A stretch of DNA of 64,000 bases, taken from positions 35,052 to 99,051 of the forward strand of contig NZ_NEFF01000006.1 in assembly GCF_002252045.1 (NCBI RefSeq). The letters run 5' to 3'. Source of the DNA: Ignatzschineria sp. F8392. Its GTDB lineage: Bacteria > Pseudomonadota > Gammaproteobacteria > Cardiobacteriales > Wohlfahrtiimonadaceae. Shown here in pieces: positions 30,605-38,502 of this stretch (its first letter is position 1; every line of letters begins with the position of its first letter). Both the position numbers and the translations under genes were made by a program. Under the pieces are notes generated by a model, which saw nothing but the letters and a program-made list of their open reading frames with translations, was not told where the DNA came from and did not search any database.

Positions 30605-31768
30605 TTAACGAAAAGGATCTGGGATCGTGGAAGGAACCAAAATATGGCGACCGACATGATCTACATCGGTTTCGCCACAAAAAGCCATACTGGTCTCAAA
30701 CTCATTGCGGATCAGCTCCAATGCCTTTGTGACCCCAGCTTCCCCCATAGCGCCTAAACCATAGAGATAAGCGCGACCAATCATTCCGGCATTCGCCCCT
30801 AATGCAACTGCTTTGAGGAGATCTTGTCCGGAACGAATACCACTATCGAGAATAATCTCGGTAGAAGTGCCGGCAAGCGCTTCAACAATAGAAGGGAGAA
30901 CCGCAATGGAAGAGAGCGCACCATCTAACTGGCGCCCGCCATGATTACTTACAACAATGGCATCGGCACCCACTTGATGCGCCATCTTGGCATCTTCAGC
31001 ATCTAAGATCCCTTTTAGGATAATTTTTCCGCCCCACATCTCTTTGATCCAGGCGATATCATCCCAATTGAGGGTTGGGTCAAATTGCTGATTAGTCCAA
31101 GAAGCAAGAGAACTTGGATCATCGATCCCATCCACATGCCCGACAATATTGCCGAATTGACGCCGTTTTGTCTTCAACATATTCCAACACCAGCGCTGTT
31201 TAGTGAGGAGGTTTAACCAGTTTCGAAGAGTCGGTTTAGGTGGAACCGAAAGACCATTTTTAAGATCTTTATGACGCTGACCGATCATCTGCAGATCGAG
31301 AGTAATCACTAAAGCATCACACCCTGCTCGTTTTGCACGATCGATAAGGCGCTGCATAAAGTCACGATCACGCATCACATAGAGCTGAAACCAAAATGGC
31401 TCACCCACCTCATTTTTAATATCTTCTAAGGAGGCAATACTCATTGTTGATAATGTATAACGAATACCAAATCGCGAAGCGGCTCGTGCTGCAAGAATCT
31501 CCCCATCGGGATGGACCATGCCCACAAGTCCGGTAGGAGCAATAGCGAGCGGCATCGACATCGGAATACCAAGAACTCTCCGCTCTAACGATCGATTCTC
31601 CATATTCCGTGCCACTTTCTGCACTAGCTTGATCTTCTGAAAATCAGATGTATTTGCGCGATAGGTGGATTCTGTCCAAGAACCTGAGTCGACATAATCA
31701 TAAAACATTTTGGGTACACGTCGTTTGGCGAGCAGACGAAGGTCTTCGACATTGGTAATCGTTGTCAT
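30605..31768 (-). CDS. lldD: FMN-dependent L-lactate dehydrogenase LldD-like
   Basis: A member of the FMN-dependent alpha-hydroxyacid oxidising enzymes. The active-site segment SNHGGRQLDG (274-283) has the catalytic His276 and the substrate Arg279; LAIAPTGLVGMVHPDGE and FQLYVMRDR are further family motifs. With 387 residues, and with an internal segment (about 180-235) suited to membrane association, it fits respiratory L-lactate dehydrogenases, which pass electrons to quinone. Mandelate or glycolate as substrate cannot be excluded. It converges with metF and is not obviously part of the SAM regulon. Confidence 0.85.
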   Translation of the reverse strand: MTTITNVEDLRLLAKRRVPKMFYDYVDSGSWTESTYRANTSDFQKIKLVQKVARNMENRSLERRVLGIPMSMPLAIAPTGLVGMVHPDGEILAARAASRFGIRYTLSTMSIASLEDIKNEVGEPFWFQLYVMRDRDFMQRLIDRAKRAGCDALVITLDLQMIGQRHKDLKNGLSVPPKPTLRNWLNLLTKQRWCWNMLKTKRRQFGNIVGHVDGIDDPSSLASWTNQQFDPTLNWDDIAWIKEMWGGKIILKGILDAEDAKMAHQVGADAIVVSNHGGRQLDGALSSIAVLPSIVEALAGTSTEIILDSGIRSGQDLLKAVALGANAGMIGRAYLYGLGAMGEAGVTKALELIRNEFETSMAFCGETDVDHVGRHILVPSTIPDPFR

Positions 31769-31990
31769 ACTTAAAAATTGAACCTCATAACATAATCTAA
31801 ATTAATAATCTGAATTAAAAAGAACTCAAACTGAGCCTAAATAGCCTCAAAACACTATACTGCTCGCACGAAAGAGTGACAACGATTTATTGAGAATTTT
31901 ATCTATAGCTCTCTAGTTTCGACCCTAGTTACAATCCTACTTACAACCCCTATTTAAAATCACATTTGCCATTCTATCTACAAAATTTAT

Positions 31991-32019
31991 TTGCACTTCT
32001 CATTAATGTAGTCTATACA
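31991..32019 (+). promoter_or_regulatory. Promoter upstream of the SAM-II-like leader of the oxygenase gene
   Basis: TTGCAC (31991-31996) and TATACA (32014-32019) are exactly 17 bases apart. Transcription would begin near 32026, at the first base of the SAM-II-like aptamer. Confidence 0.7.
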
Positions 32020-32027
32020 TATATGTA

Positions 32028-32070
32028 ATGCCGATTTGATAACAGCTTGCGGGCATAACCAGCTAAAGCG
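32028..32070 (+). promoter_or_regulatory. SAM-II-like riboswitch upstream of the oxygenase gene
   Basis: The element has ATGCC (32028-32032) paired with GGCAT (32052-32056), a loop with GATTTG and GCTTGC, then TAACC and a tail GCTAAAGC. GCTT in the loop (32045-32048) can pair with AAGC of the tail (32066-32069) as a pseudoknot. This order of conserved blocks is that of SAM-II (or the related SAM-V) aptamers as I know them. A covariance search is needed for certainty. Confidence 0.7.
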
Positions 32071-32214
32071 TCCCTCTCAAAAAGAGATTCTCCCCCTAAA
32101 ATACCTTGTGGAGAGCAGGCAAATCAGATCGCAATTGAGATCACTCAATGAAATCTAATCGATCAAGACGATTAGAACCTGACAAACCTGACAATCATCA
32201 CAAGGAGAAAATGT

Positions 32215-33228
32215 ATGTCATCAGAGAATCCTCAACTTCCCATCCTCGATTATCATCAATTTCTTGCAGGAGGCGATGAGCGAGAAGCTTTCCTAGAATC
32301 GCTCCGCTATGCCGCCCATGAGATCGGCTTCTTCTACCTTAAAAATCATAATATCCCCCAATCATTGATCGAAAAGGCGCAAAGATTAGCGAAAGAATTT
32401 TTTGCGCTACCATTAGAGGAGAAGTTAGCGATCCATATGTCGAATTCACCTCACTTTCGTGGCTACACCAATATTCATGATGAGATTACACGAGAGAAGC
32501 CCGATAGCCGTGAGCAGTTCGATTTTATGCCGGAGTATGAAGCGATTCCCCTCGATCAGATCCCTCATGATCAACCTTGGCTTCGCCTTCAAGGTCCTAA
32601 TCAGTGGCCCAACTCGCTTCCGGAGTTACGCCCCACCTTTATTGAACTTCAAGAGCGTCAGACAGAATTAGCAAAGTCGATGCTCACCGCTTTTGCTTTA
32701 GCCTTAGGGCAGGATGAGGAGATCTTCGCCCCCACCTACGCGCATAAACCCTCTGTTCTCTCCAAAGCGATCCACTATCCCGGCGTCGATGGCGAGCAAG
32801 GGGTCGGACCTCATAAAGATTCTGGCTATATCACCTTTGTTCAGCAGGAGGATCAAGCGGGATTAGAGGTCTTAAAAGATGATGAGTGGGTCTTAGCAGA
32901 GCCGATCGAGGGAACCTTTGTTGTCAATATTGGTGAACTCCTTGAGATCGCCTCACAAGGATATCTCAAAGCGACCCTTCATCGGGTACTTCCTTCCCCT
33001 GTTGGGCAGGATCGCTACTCTCTCGCCTACTTTTTAACTTCACAGCTCGATGCGACCGTGCCACTTTTAACATTGCCGAAAGCGCTACAGGGGAAAAGCT
33101 TCTCAATCACCCAAGATCCTAAAAACCCGCTCTTTACGCAGATTGGCAAAAACTTCTTAAAAGGACGTTTACGCTCCCATCCTGATGTCGCCGCTCGTTT
33201 CTATGCTGATATTTCAATTGATGAGTAG
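32215..33228 (+). CDS. Isopenicillin-N-synthase-like Fe(II)/2-oxoglutarate-type oxygenase
   Basis: A 337-residue non-haem iron oxygenase. The N-terminal DIOX domain includes GFFYLKNHNIP. The catalytic double-stranded helix has the iron ligands His200 and Asp202 (PHKDSGYITF) and His256 (ATLHRV), and the RxS co-substrate motif at Arg267/Ser269 (RYSLAYFL). Bacterial members act on varied small molecules; some act on sulfur compounds. The ATG follows AAGGAG at seven bases. Its leader contains a SAM-II-like aptamer, and a MetQ-type binding protein with the same kind of leader is next, so a role in methionine or sulfur metabolism is likely, though the substrate is unknown. Confidence 0.88.
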   Translation: MSSENPQLPILDYHQFLAGGDEREAFLESLRYAAHEIGFFYLKNHNIPQSLIEKAQRLAKEFFALPLEEKLAIHMSNSPHFRGYTNIHDEITREKPDSREQFDFMPEYEAIPLDQIPHDQPWLRLQGPNQWPNSLPELRPTFIELQERQTELAKSMLTAFALALGQDEEIFAPTYAHKPSVLSKAIHYPGVDGEQGVGPHKDSGYITFVQQEDQAGLEVLKDDEWVLAEPIEGTFVVNIGELLEIASQGYLKATLHRVLPSPVGQDRYSLAYFLTSQLDATVPLLTLPKALQGKSFSITQDPKNPLFTQIGKNFLKGRLRSHPDVAARFYADISIDE

Positions 33229-33446
33229 ATGTATAGATATGTAGATGTGTAGATGAATAGATAGAGAGAAAGAGAGAAGTAATAATAAATAGTGGTTGTT
33301 ATTGGTAACTAGCAACGACCAATAACGACTAACAGAGCACTCATCCCCATCGCTATTCATAACACAATCACCCAACCACACAATGACGATTAACTGATTA
33401 ACAATTAACAATTAATAACTAACAATTAACGATCCACAACAACAGA

Positions 33447-33486
33447 ATGCCGATTTAGAAAAGCTTGCGGGCAGAACAGCTAAGCG
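33447..33486 (+). promoter_or_regulatory. SAM-II-like riboswitch upstream of the MetQ-like gene
   Basis: TGCC (33448-33451) pairs with GGCA (33470-33473). The loop has GATTTAG and GCTTGC, and the tail has GCTAAGC. GCTT (33463-33466) can pair with AAGC (33482-33485). The blocks match those of the copy at 32028-32070 although the linkers differ. Confidence 0.7.
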
Positions 33487-33489
33487 AAT

Positions 33490-33514
33490 CTCCTTTTCGG
33501 CACCTACTAGGAGA
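33490..33514 (+). promoter_or_regulatory. Ribosome-binding-site sequestering hairpin
   Basis: TCTCCT (33490-33495), directly after the SAM-II-like tail, is perfectly complementary to the ribosome binding site AGGAGA (33509-33514). This suggests translational control of the MetQ-like gene. Confidence 0.6.
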
Positions 33515-33519
33515 ATAAG

Positions 33520-34422
33520 ATGAAAATCAACACCCCATTCCTCACCCCCACTTTATCATTAAGCGATAAAAAACCTTCCCTTTGGCAATCTCTTAAACGA
33601 GGCATGAAACTGCTTCTATTAGCAATGCCACTACTCTTAACGGCATGTTCAGAGGATGCTTCAACCGCACAAGCGAGCGAAAACAGAATTAAAATTGGCA
33701 CCTCTCCCGGGGATTTTGCCGATATTGTGCGGGAGTATCTTGCACCAGAATTACAAAAATCGGGTTATCAAGTAGAACTCACCGAGATCACCGATATTGT
33801 GATCCCTAATGTCAGCGTTGAAGAGGGTACACTCCATCTCAATATCTTTCAACATCGCCCCTATATGGAGGAGTTTAATCGTGTTCGCGATGGCCACCTT
33901 GCCCCGTTAGTTCAAGTTCCAACTGCACCTTATGGCCTCTATGCCGGCAAGAAGAGATCGCTCGATGAGATCGAAAAAGGAGCAACGGTCGGGATTCCCT
34001 CCAATGTCACCAACTTTTCCCGCGGGCTCTGGATCTTAGAGAACTTAGGTTGGATTGAACTCCGTGATGATATTGCCGATCCTTTCCGTATTGAGAAGCG
34101 TGATATCACGAAGAACCCCTACCAATTGGAGATTAAAGAGATTGAAGCGGCCCAGATGACTCGAGCACGTGATGATCTCGATTACGCCATCATTAATGGT
34201 AACTTTGCCCTCGATGCCGGCATTCACTTTACCGAAGCGCTCACCATTGAGCCGAGTAAATACTTTGTTAACTGGGTCGTCGTCCACGAGAAGAACCTCA
34301 ACGCGCCTTGGGCTACAGAGATTGTGAAGATTATCAATTCTGATGGTTTTAAAGCGTATAGCCAAGAGCGATTCCCTGGTTATAATCTCCCCTTAGCGTG
34401 GGAAGAAGAGAGTGATCAATAG
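33520..34422 (+). CDS. metQ: MetQ/NlpA-family methionine-binding lipoprotein
   Basis: A periplasmic, lipid-anchored binding protein of the methionine ABC importer type. The lipobox LTAC places the lipidated Cys at residue 43 after an extended N-terminus. The family segments KIGTSPGDFADIV, NIFQHRPYMEEFN, NVTNFSRGLWILE and DYAIINGNFALDAG follow. The start at 33520 has AGGAG six bases upstream; Met29 is a possible internal start with a more typical signal length. No metN or metI is adjacent, so the permease is encoded elsewhere or the protein is an orphan. Control by a SAM-II-like riboswitch supports methionine as ligand. Confidence 0.88.
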   Translation: MKINTPFLTPTLSLSDKKPSLWQSLKRGMKLLLLAMPLLLTACSEDASTAQASENRIKIGTSPGDFADIVREYLAPELQKSGYQVELTEITDIVIPNVSVEEGTLHLNIFQHRPYMEEFNRVRDGHLAPLVQVPTAPYGLYAGKKRSLDEIEKGATVGIPSNVTNFSRGLWILENLGWIELRDDIADPFRIEKRDITKNPYQLEIKEIEAAQMTRARDDLDYAIINGNFALDAGIHFTEALTIEPSKYFVNWVVVHEKNLNAPWATEIVKIINSDGFKAYSQERFPGYNLPLAWEEESDQ

Positions 34423-34532
34423 CACAACATGATTTCAACACGATTTAAGATAGATCAGCGAAGCGGTGGAGATCCATCGCCCGCTGATGATCATAAAAGT
34501 ATCGATCATTACTAGCAATTGAGAGATCGCTT

Positions 34533-34583
34533 CTTGCCGGCACGCAATTTATGGAAGAACGCAACGGTGATATCCGGCAACTC
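34533..34583 (-). repeat. MITE-like repeat, half copy
   Basis: TTGCCGGCACGCAAT to ATCCGGCAACTC is the promoter-distal half of the family hairpin in reverse orientation. The other half is missing on this side. Confidence 0.7.
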
Positions 34584-34621
34584 ATCAGCTCCAATTAGCT
34601 CAATGAATAAGAAAACTCCTC

Positions 34622-34670
34622 GAGCCGCGGGAGCCAACGATTGCACTCTTTTCACCACTGCATGCCCGTA
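34622..34670 (-). repeat. MITE-like repeat, half copy
   Basis: GAGCCGCGGGAGCCAACGAT, CACTCTTTTCACCACTGC and ATGCCCG form the opposite end of the family in reverse orientation. It stops about 15 bases before the trhA stop codon. Confidence 0.7.
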
Positions 34671-34685
34671 GATTGATGACTTCGA

Positions 34686-35306
34686 CTACTCAACATAGAA
34701 GAGGATACTAAAGTACTGACAGGCACTTCCGCCGATCACAAAGAGGTGCCAAATTCCATGAGCATGCTTCACCTTTTCATCTAACAGAAAGAAGATCACC
34801 CCAAGGGTATAGACGACCCCACCGGCAATTAGCCAGAAGAGCCCTTCTGATGAGAGCGCTATAGAGAGCGGTTTTGCCGCAATCACAATCAACCAGCCCA
34901 TCACAAGATAGATCGTTAATGAGAAGATCTGTGTTCGACGACCAATTAAGATCTCCTGAATAATCCCGATCGCCGCTAATCCCCATGAGACACCAAATAA
35001 TGACCAACCCCAACCGCCACCTAAAGTCACCAAAGTATAAGGGGTATAACTCGCTGCAATTAAGAGATAGATCGCACAGTGATCTAATACCTGAAAGAGA
35101 TCTTTCCTTGGACCGGGCTGAAGAAGATGGTAGATCGTTGAGGTGAGATAGAGTAAAACAAGCGCCGCGCCATAGATCGAAACACTCACAATCTTCCACG
35201 CATCATTATAGAGGCTGGCATAGACAATAATAAATGACATTCCCCCTAATGCGAGTAAGGTCCCGATTAAATGGCTATAGATATTAAATTTTTCACCTTG
35301 AGGCAT
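34686..35306 (-). CDS. trhA: TrhA/hemolysin III-family (PAQR) membrane protein
   Basis: Seven hydrophobic segments and the PAQR metal-site residues are visible: STIYHL, LDHCAIYLLIAASYTP and the C-terminal HAHGIWHLFVIGGSACQYF. The His and Asp residues bind zinc in characterised relatives. E. coli members affect membrane fluidity and fatty-acid balance; the haemolysin label is historical. The start at 35306 follows AAGGAG at nine bases; a longer frame to 35345 lacks this. Length is 206 residues. Confidence 0.9.
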   Translation of the reverse strand: MPQGEKFNIYSHLIGTLLALGGMSFIIVYASLYNDAWKIVSVSIYGAALVLLYLTSTIYHLLQPGPRKDLFQVLDHCAIYLLIAASYTPYTLVTLGGGWGWSLFGVSWGLAAIGIIQEILIGRRTQIFSLTIYLVMGWLIVIAAKPLSIALSSEGLFWLIAGGVVYTLGVIFFLLDEKVKHAHGIWHLFVIGGSACQYFSILFYVE

Positions 35307-35414
35307 CTTATATAACTCCTTACACTCATTGCTGTGTTGACGCATTGCACGACTTAAGTGCTTAGTGTAGCACTCCTCAGGACCACTTTATCAACCAAAA
35401 TAAGAAAATCTGTA

Positions 35415-35587
35415 GAGCCACAGAAATCGACTATCACACACTTTTCACCACTGCATGCCCGCAGGTCGGCATTCTCAATGCCGAGATTAATATCATTGAA
35501 CTATCCATAATTGCTGGCGATTGAAAATCGCCACTCGCCGGCGCGAAATATATGGAAATACGCAATAGTAAGATCCGGCGGTCGTTC
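35415..35587 (-). repeat. MITE-like repeat, full copy (reverse orientation)
   Basis: It contains GAGCCACAGAAATCGACTAT, CACTTTTCACCACTGC, ATGCCCGCAGGTC, a GGCATTCTCAATGCC hairpin and CTCGCCGGCG to ATCCGGCGGTC. The order is the reverse complement of the copies at 10.2 and 15.2 kb. Confidence 0.78.
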
Positions 35588-35632
35588 AGCTTTTTTGTTT
35601 CAATATGTTTCAATAAATAAGATCATCAGCAA

Positions 35633-35700
35633 AGCCACAGGAATCGACTATCACACACTTTTCACCTCTCTATGCCCGCAAGTCGGCATCAATGATGCCG
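35633..35700 (-). repeat. MITE-like repeat, half copy
   Basis: GAATCGACTATCACACACTT, TATGCCCGCAAGTC and GGCATCAATGATGCC are the left half of the reverse-oriented element. The second hairpin is absent. Confidence 0.7.
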
Positions 35701-35893
35701 AAGAAGTTATCACAGTGATGATCAGACAATTACACATTTTGATTCCCATTATTATGAAAAATCGCTATATATCGAGTTATTCCCTCTAAAATTGGGTAAA
35801 ATAGAAACGGTATACATAAAAAGTTGAATAGATATTCAACAGATAGATATTCAATCATTGAGTTATCTCAACAACTAGATTTTAGGAGCAAAA

Positions 35894-36547
35894 ATGCGTA
35901 AACGTACTACAACCGTTAATCTTGATCGATTCCGTAAGAAACGATCACTTCGCCTCAAACCGCTTGCAGTCATTGTCGCCTCTGCGCTCTTCCTTGCTGC
36001 ATGTAATGATAATAGCGCACAGCAGGAAGAGGTCTCCATGTATCGCAACGTTGAAGAGTGTGTGCGTTACAATCCCGATGCAAAATCGCTCTGTGAAACA
36101 ACCTTTGCACAAGCACAACAAGAAGCGATCGATACCGCACCTCGCTTTGCGACAAGAGAGGATTGTATTGCTGAATTTGGGGAAGCAGGTTGTCAAGTTG
36201 CACCACTCAATCAAGAACAGAATAGCGCACAATCGAGCGGAAGCTTCTGGATGCCCCTTATGGCAGGCTTCCTCTTTGGTAAAATGATGGGTGGATTTAA
36301 TGCCCATAAGCCCCTCTACTCGCCTCAAGCAGGTCCGAATAAAGGGCAGTTCTTCGATTCTAGTGGCAAAAACTTTGGCAATGTCAAACCAGGAACAAAG
36401 TTTAAAGTCAATCCGACAGATTTAAGACCCGGAAAAGCAGGACAGACACTGCGCCGTGGTGGTTTTGGACAGATGGTCTCTAAACAGAATATGGCGCCGG
36501 CAAAATCGGCTTCGGGAAGCAATACTCGTCGCAGTGTAGGTGGCTAG
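35894..36547 (+). CDS. ygiB: YgiB-like DUF1190 lipoprotein
   Basis: A 217-residue exported protein with a lipobox-like LAAC (Cys37) after a long basic N-terminus. The body matches the DUF1190 pattern: MYRNVEECVRYN, LCETTFAQAQQEA and TREDCIAEFGEAGCQ with paired cysteines, then a Gly/Ser/Lys-rich C-terminal tail. YgiB is usually encoded with the ATP-grasp protein YgiC, as here, where the stop and the next ATG are two bases apart. Its biochemical role is unknown. A GGAGC ribosome binding site precedes the ATG. Confidence 0.85.
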   Translation: MRKRTTTVNLDRFRKKRSLRLKPLAVIVASALFLAACNDNSAQQEEVSMYRNVEECVRYNPDAKSLCETTFAQAQQEAIDTAPRFATREDCIAEFGEAGCQVAPLNQEQNSAQSSGSFWMPLMAGFLFGKMMGGFNAHKPLYSPQAGPNKGQFFDSSGKNFGNVKPGTKFKVNPTDLRPGKAGQTLRRGGFGQMVSKQNMAPAKSASGSNTRRSVGG

Positions 36548-36549
36548 CG

Positions 36550-37713
36550 ATGAAACGCATCCCTATTACCGAACGCCCCCATTGGCAACAACAAGCTGAA
36601 GAGTATGGCTTTAACTTCCATACTATGTATGGCGAGCGCTACTGGTGTGAAGATTTCTACTATCAATTTGGCCTTAAAGAGATTGAACTGATTGAATCGG
36701 CCACAGAAGAGCTTCACCAGATGGCGCTTCAAGCGGTTGAGAGAGTGGTTAAGAGCGAACAACTGCTGGAAAGATTTCAGATTCCGCCTCAAAGCTGGCG
36801 CTTTATTCGAGATTCTTGGGAGCAGAAAGCCCCATCACTCTATGGCCGTTTTGACTTTGCCTACGATGGTGCCGGACGCCTTAAACTCTTAGAATATAAT
36901 GCGGATACCCCCACTTCTCTCTATGAGAGCGCCTTCTTCCAATGGCTCTGGTTAGAAGATCAGATCGAAGCGAAGAACCTCCCTATGGTAGCGGATCAAT
37001 TCAATAGTATTCAGGAGCAATTGATCTCGCGCTTTTCAGAATTACGCGCCTATCATCAAGTTGAATTACTTCACTTTAGCTGCTGTCAAGATTCAGATGA
37101 AGATCGAGGAACGGTAGAGTATCTGGAAGATTGTGCTCAAGAAGCGGGTTTAGCGACTCAGTTTCTCTATATCGAAGAGATTGGTATCAATAGCGAATTG
37201 GAGTATACCGACCTCGATGATGATCCGATCAAAGCGATCTTTAAGCTCTACCCATGGGAGTTTATGTTAGGGGAAGATTTCGCGAGTTATCTCGATATGA
37301 ACAAAACGCTCTGGCTTGAACCAGGTTGGAAAGCGATTCTCTCTAACAAAGCGCTTCTCCCCCTCTTATGGGAGATGTTTCCTAACCATCAATATCTTCT
37401 GCCCACCTATTTTGCCGATGATCCTAAAGCAAAAACACTCACTGATTATGTGAAGAAACCACTCTTCTCTCGAGAAGGGGCAAATGTTGAAATCATCACA
37501 GAAGGTCAAGTCTTAGAGAGTGCAGATGGCCCTTACGGCATTGAAGGCTCCATTATTCAAGCCTATGAACCTCTACCTGTTTTTGATGGTAATCATGTTG
37601 TCGTAGGAAGTTGGATTGTTGGCGATACCGCTTGTGGGCTCAATATTCGTGAAGATCACTCTCGGATTACCCAAGATCTTTCGCGCTTCTATCCTCATGC
37701 GATTATTGGCTAA
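36550..37713 (+). CDS. ygiC: YgiC-like glutathionylspermidine synthase-family ATP-grasp protein
   Basis: 387 residues of the glutathionylspermidine synthetase C-terminal-like ATP-grasp family. Family segments include YWCEDFYYQFG, KLLEYNADTPTSLYE, LWEMFPNH, KKPLFSREGANVEI and IVGDTACGLNIREDHSRIT. The domain joins a peptide or amine by ATP-dependent amide formation, but the substrate of YgiC is not established. It lacks the amidase half of the E. coli bifunctional Gsp enzyme. It is translationally coupled to ygiB and ends in a strong terminator. Confidence 0.9.
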   Translation: MKRIPITERPHWQQQAEEYGFNFHTMYGERYWCEDFYYQFGLKEIELIESATEELHQMALQAVERVVKSEQLLERFQIPPQSWRFIRDSWEQKAPSLYGRFDFAYDGAGRLKLLEYNADTPTSLYESAFFQWLWLEDQIEAKNLPMVADQFNSIQEQLISRFSELRAYHQVELLHFSCCQDSDEDRGTVEYLEDCAQEAGLATQFLYIEEIGINSELEYTDLDDDPIKAIFKLYPWEFMLGEDFASYLDMNKTLWLEPGWKAILSNKALLPLLWEMFPNHQYLLPTYFADDPKAKTLTDYVKKPLFSREGANVEIITEGQVLESADGPYGIEGSIIQAYEPLPVFDGNHVVVGSWIVGDTACGLNIREDHSRITQDLSRFYPHAIIG

Positions 37714-37738
37714 TCAATTTGAAAGAATCATTAAAAGA

Positions 37739-37766
37739 GAAATGCGCCTTACCGGGCGCATTTTTT
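37739..37766 (+). terminator. Intrinsic terminator after ygiC
   Basis: AATGCGCC and GGCGCATT form an eight-base stem with a six-base loop followed by T residues. Confidence 0.9.
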
Positions 37767-37792
37767 ATGAATAACCTCTAAGAAAGTTAGCG

Positions 37793-37862
37793 GAGCCTCG
37801 GGAGCGACTATCGCATGCTTATATCGACTGCATGCTTACAAATCGACATTTTTAATACCGAA
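37793..37862 (-). repeat. Degenerate MITE-like repeat fragment
   Basis: CGGAGCCTCGGGAGCGACTA, CTGCATGCTTACAAATCGAC and a weak ATTTTTAATACCGA follow the order of the reverse-oriented element but with many changes. Confidence 0.45.
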
Positions 37863-37878
37863 AGTTAGAGATAAAAAG

Positions 37879-38319
37879 TTAGAGATAATACATATAGTTG
37901 CCCTCTTCCTCTTGTGCTTCTAAGGCAATGTCGGACAACTTAATATTGGTTAAAATCTTCATCAATCCTTCACTCATAGGGCGATAGACCTGTTCAAGCA
38001 GAGCCCGCTCAATATTGTGGGCGGTCTCTTCCACCGTGGCATCATTCTCGGTAAAGAGCGCTGGCTCAACACTACTTAAAATGTCATAGAGCGTAATCTC
38101 TTTAGGTGCTCGCATGAGATAATATCCTCCTTGAGCCCCTTTGATCGAACCGACAACTTCTCCCCGACGCAGTTCTGAGAAGATTCTCTCTAAATAGATT
38201 TTAGAAATCTCTAAATCTTCGGCAATCTCTAAAACTGTAGTGACAGGCTGAGACTCATGGACTAATGCCATCTTCACAAGCGATGCTAATGCATAACGAG
38301 ATTTTGCGGATAACTTCAT
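37879..38319 (-). CDS. Rrf2-family regulator, CymR-like
   Basis: A 146-residue winged-helix regulator with the Rrf2 N-terminus MKLSAKSRYALASLVKMA and the wing GSIKGAQGGYYLMRAP. It contains no cysteine at all, so it cannot hold an iron-sulfur cluster as IscR or NsrR do. This is the pattern of CymR, which represses cysteine-synthesis genes together with CysK. The gene is divergent from cysK, which supports that reading. An inverted repeat lies in the shared promoter region. The CymR assignment is inference from context and missing cysteines. Confidence 0.88.
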   Translation of the reverse strand: MKLSAKSRYALASLVKMALVHESQPVTTVLEIAEDLEISKIYLERIFSELRRGEVVGSIKGAQGGYYLMRAPKEITLYDILSSVEPALFTENDATVEETAHNIERALLEQVYRPMSEGLMKILTNIKLSDIALEAQEEEGNYMYYL

Positions 38320-38342
38320 AGAAACTCCTCAGTGAATATTAA

Positions 38343-38386
38343 TTGACAACTATTTCCAGATCCTGATACTCTACACTATATAGAGT
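38343..38386 (+). promoter_or_regulatory. cysK promoter with overlapping inverted repeat
   Basis: TTGACA (38343-38348) and GATACT (38365-38370) are 16 bases apart. ACTCTA (38368-38373) and TAGAGT (38381-38386) form an inverted repeat over the -10 and start region, a plausible operator for the divergent Rrf2 regulator. Confidence 0.55.
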
Positions 38387-38502
38387 AAACATATAATAAT
38401 GGTATGCTTATCATTCGTCAATAGCGGTTTTCTTTTATAAGCGCGATCTGCATCTACAAGCACCTTATAAGCAACCATTGATTGTCTCAAGGAGAAGAGA
38501 AG

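Larger units (their letters stand above)
35307..35893. other. Repeat-rich intergenic region
   Basis: About 590 bases between the divergent trhA and ygiB genes. It is mostly occupied by one full and one half MITE-like repeat; the last 180 bases are AT-rich leader of ygiB. Confidence 0.6.
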
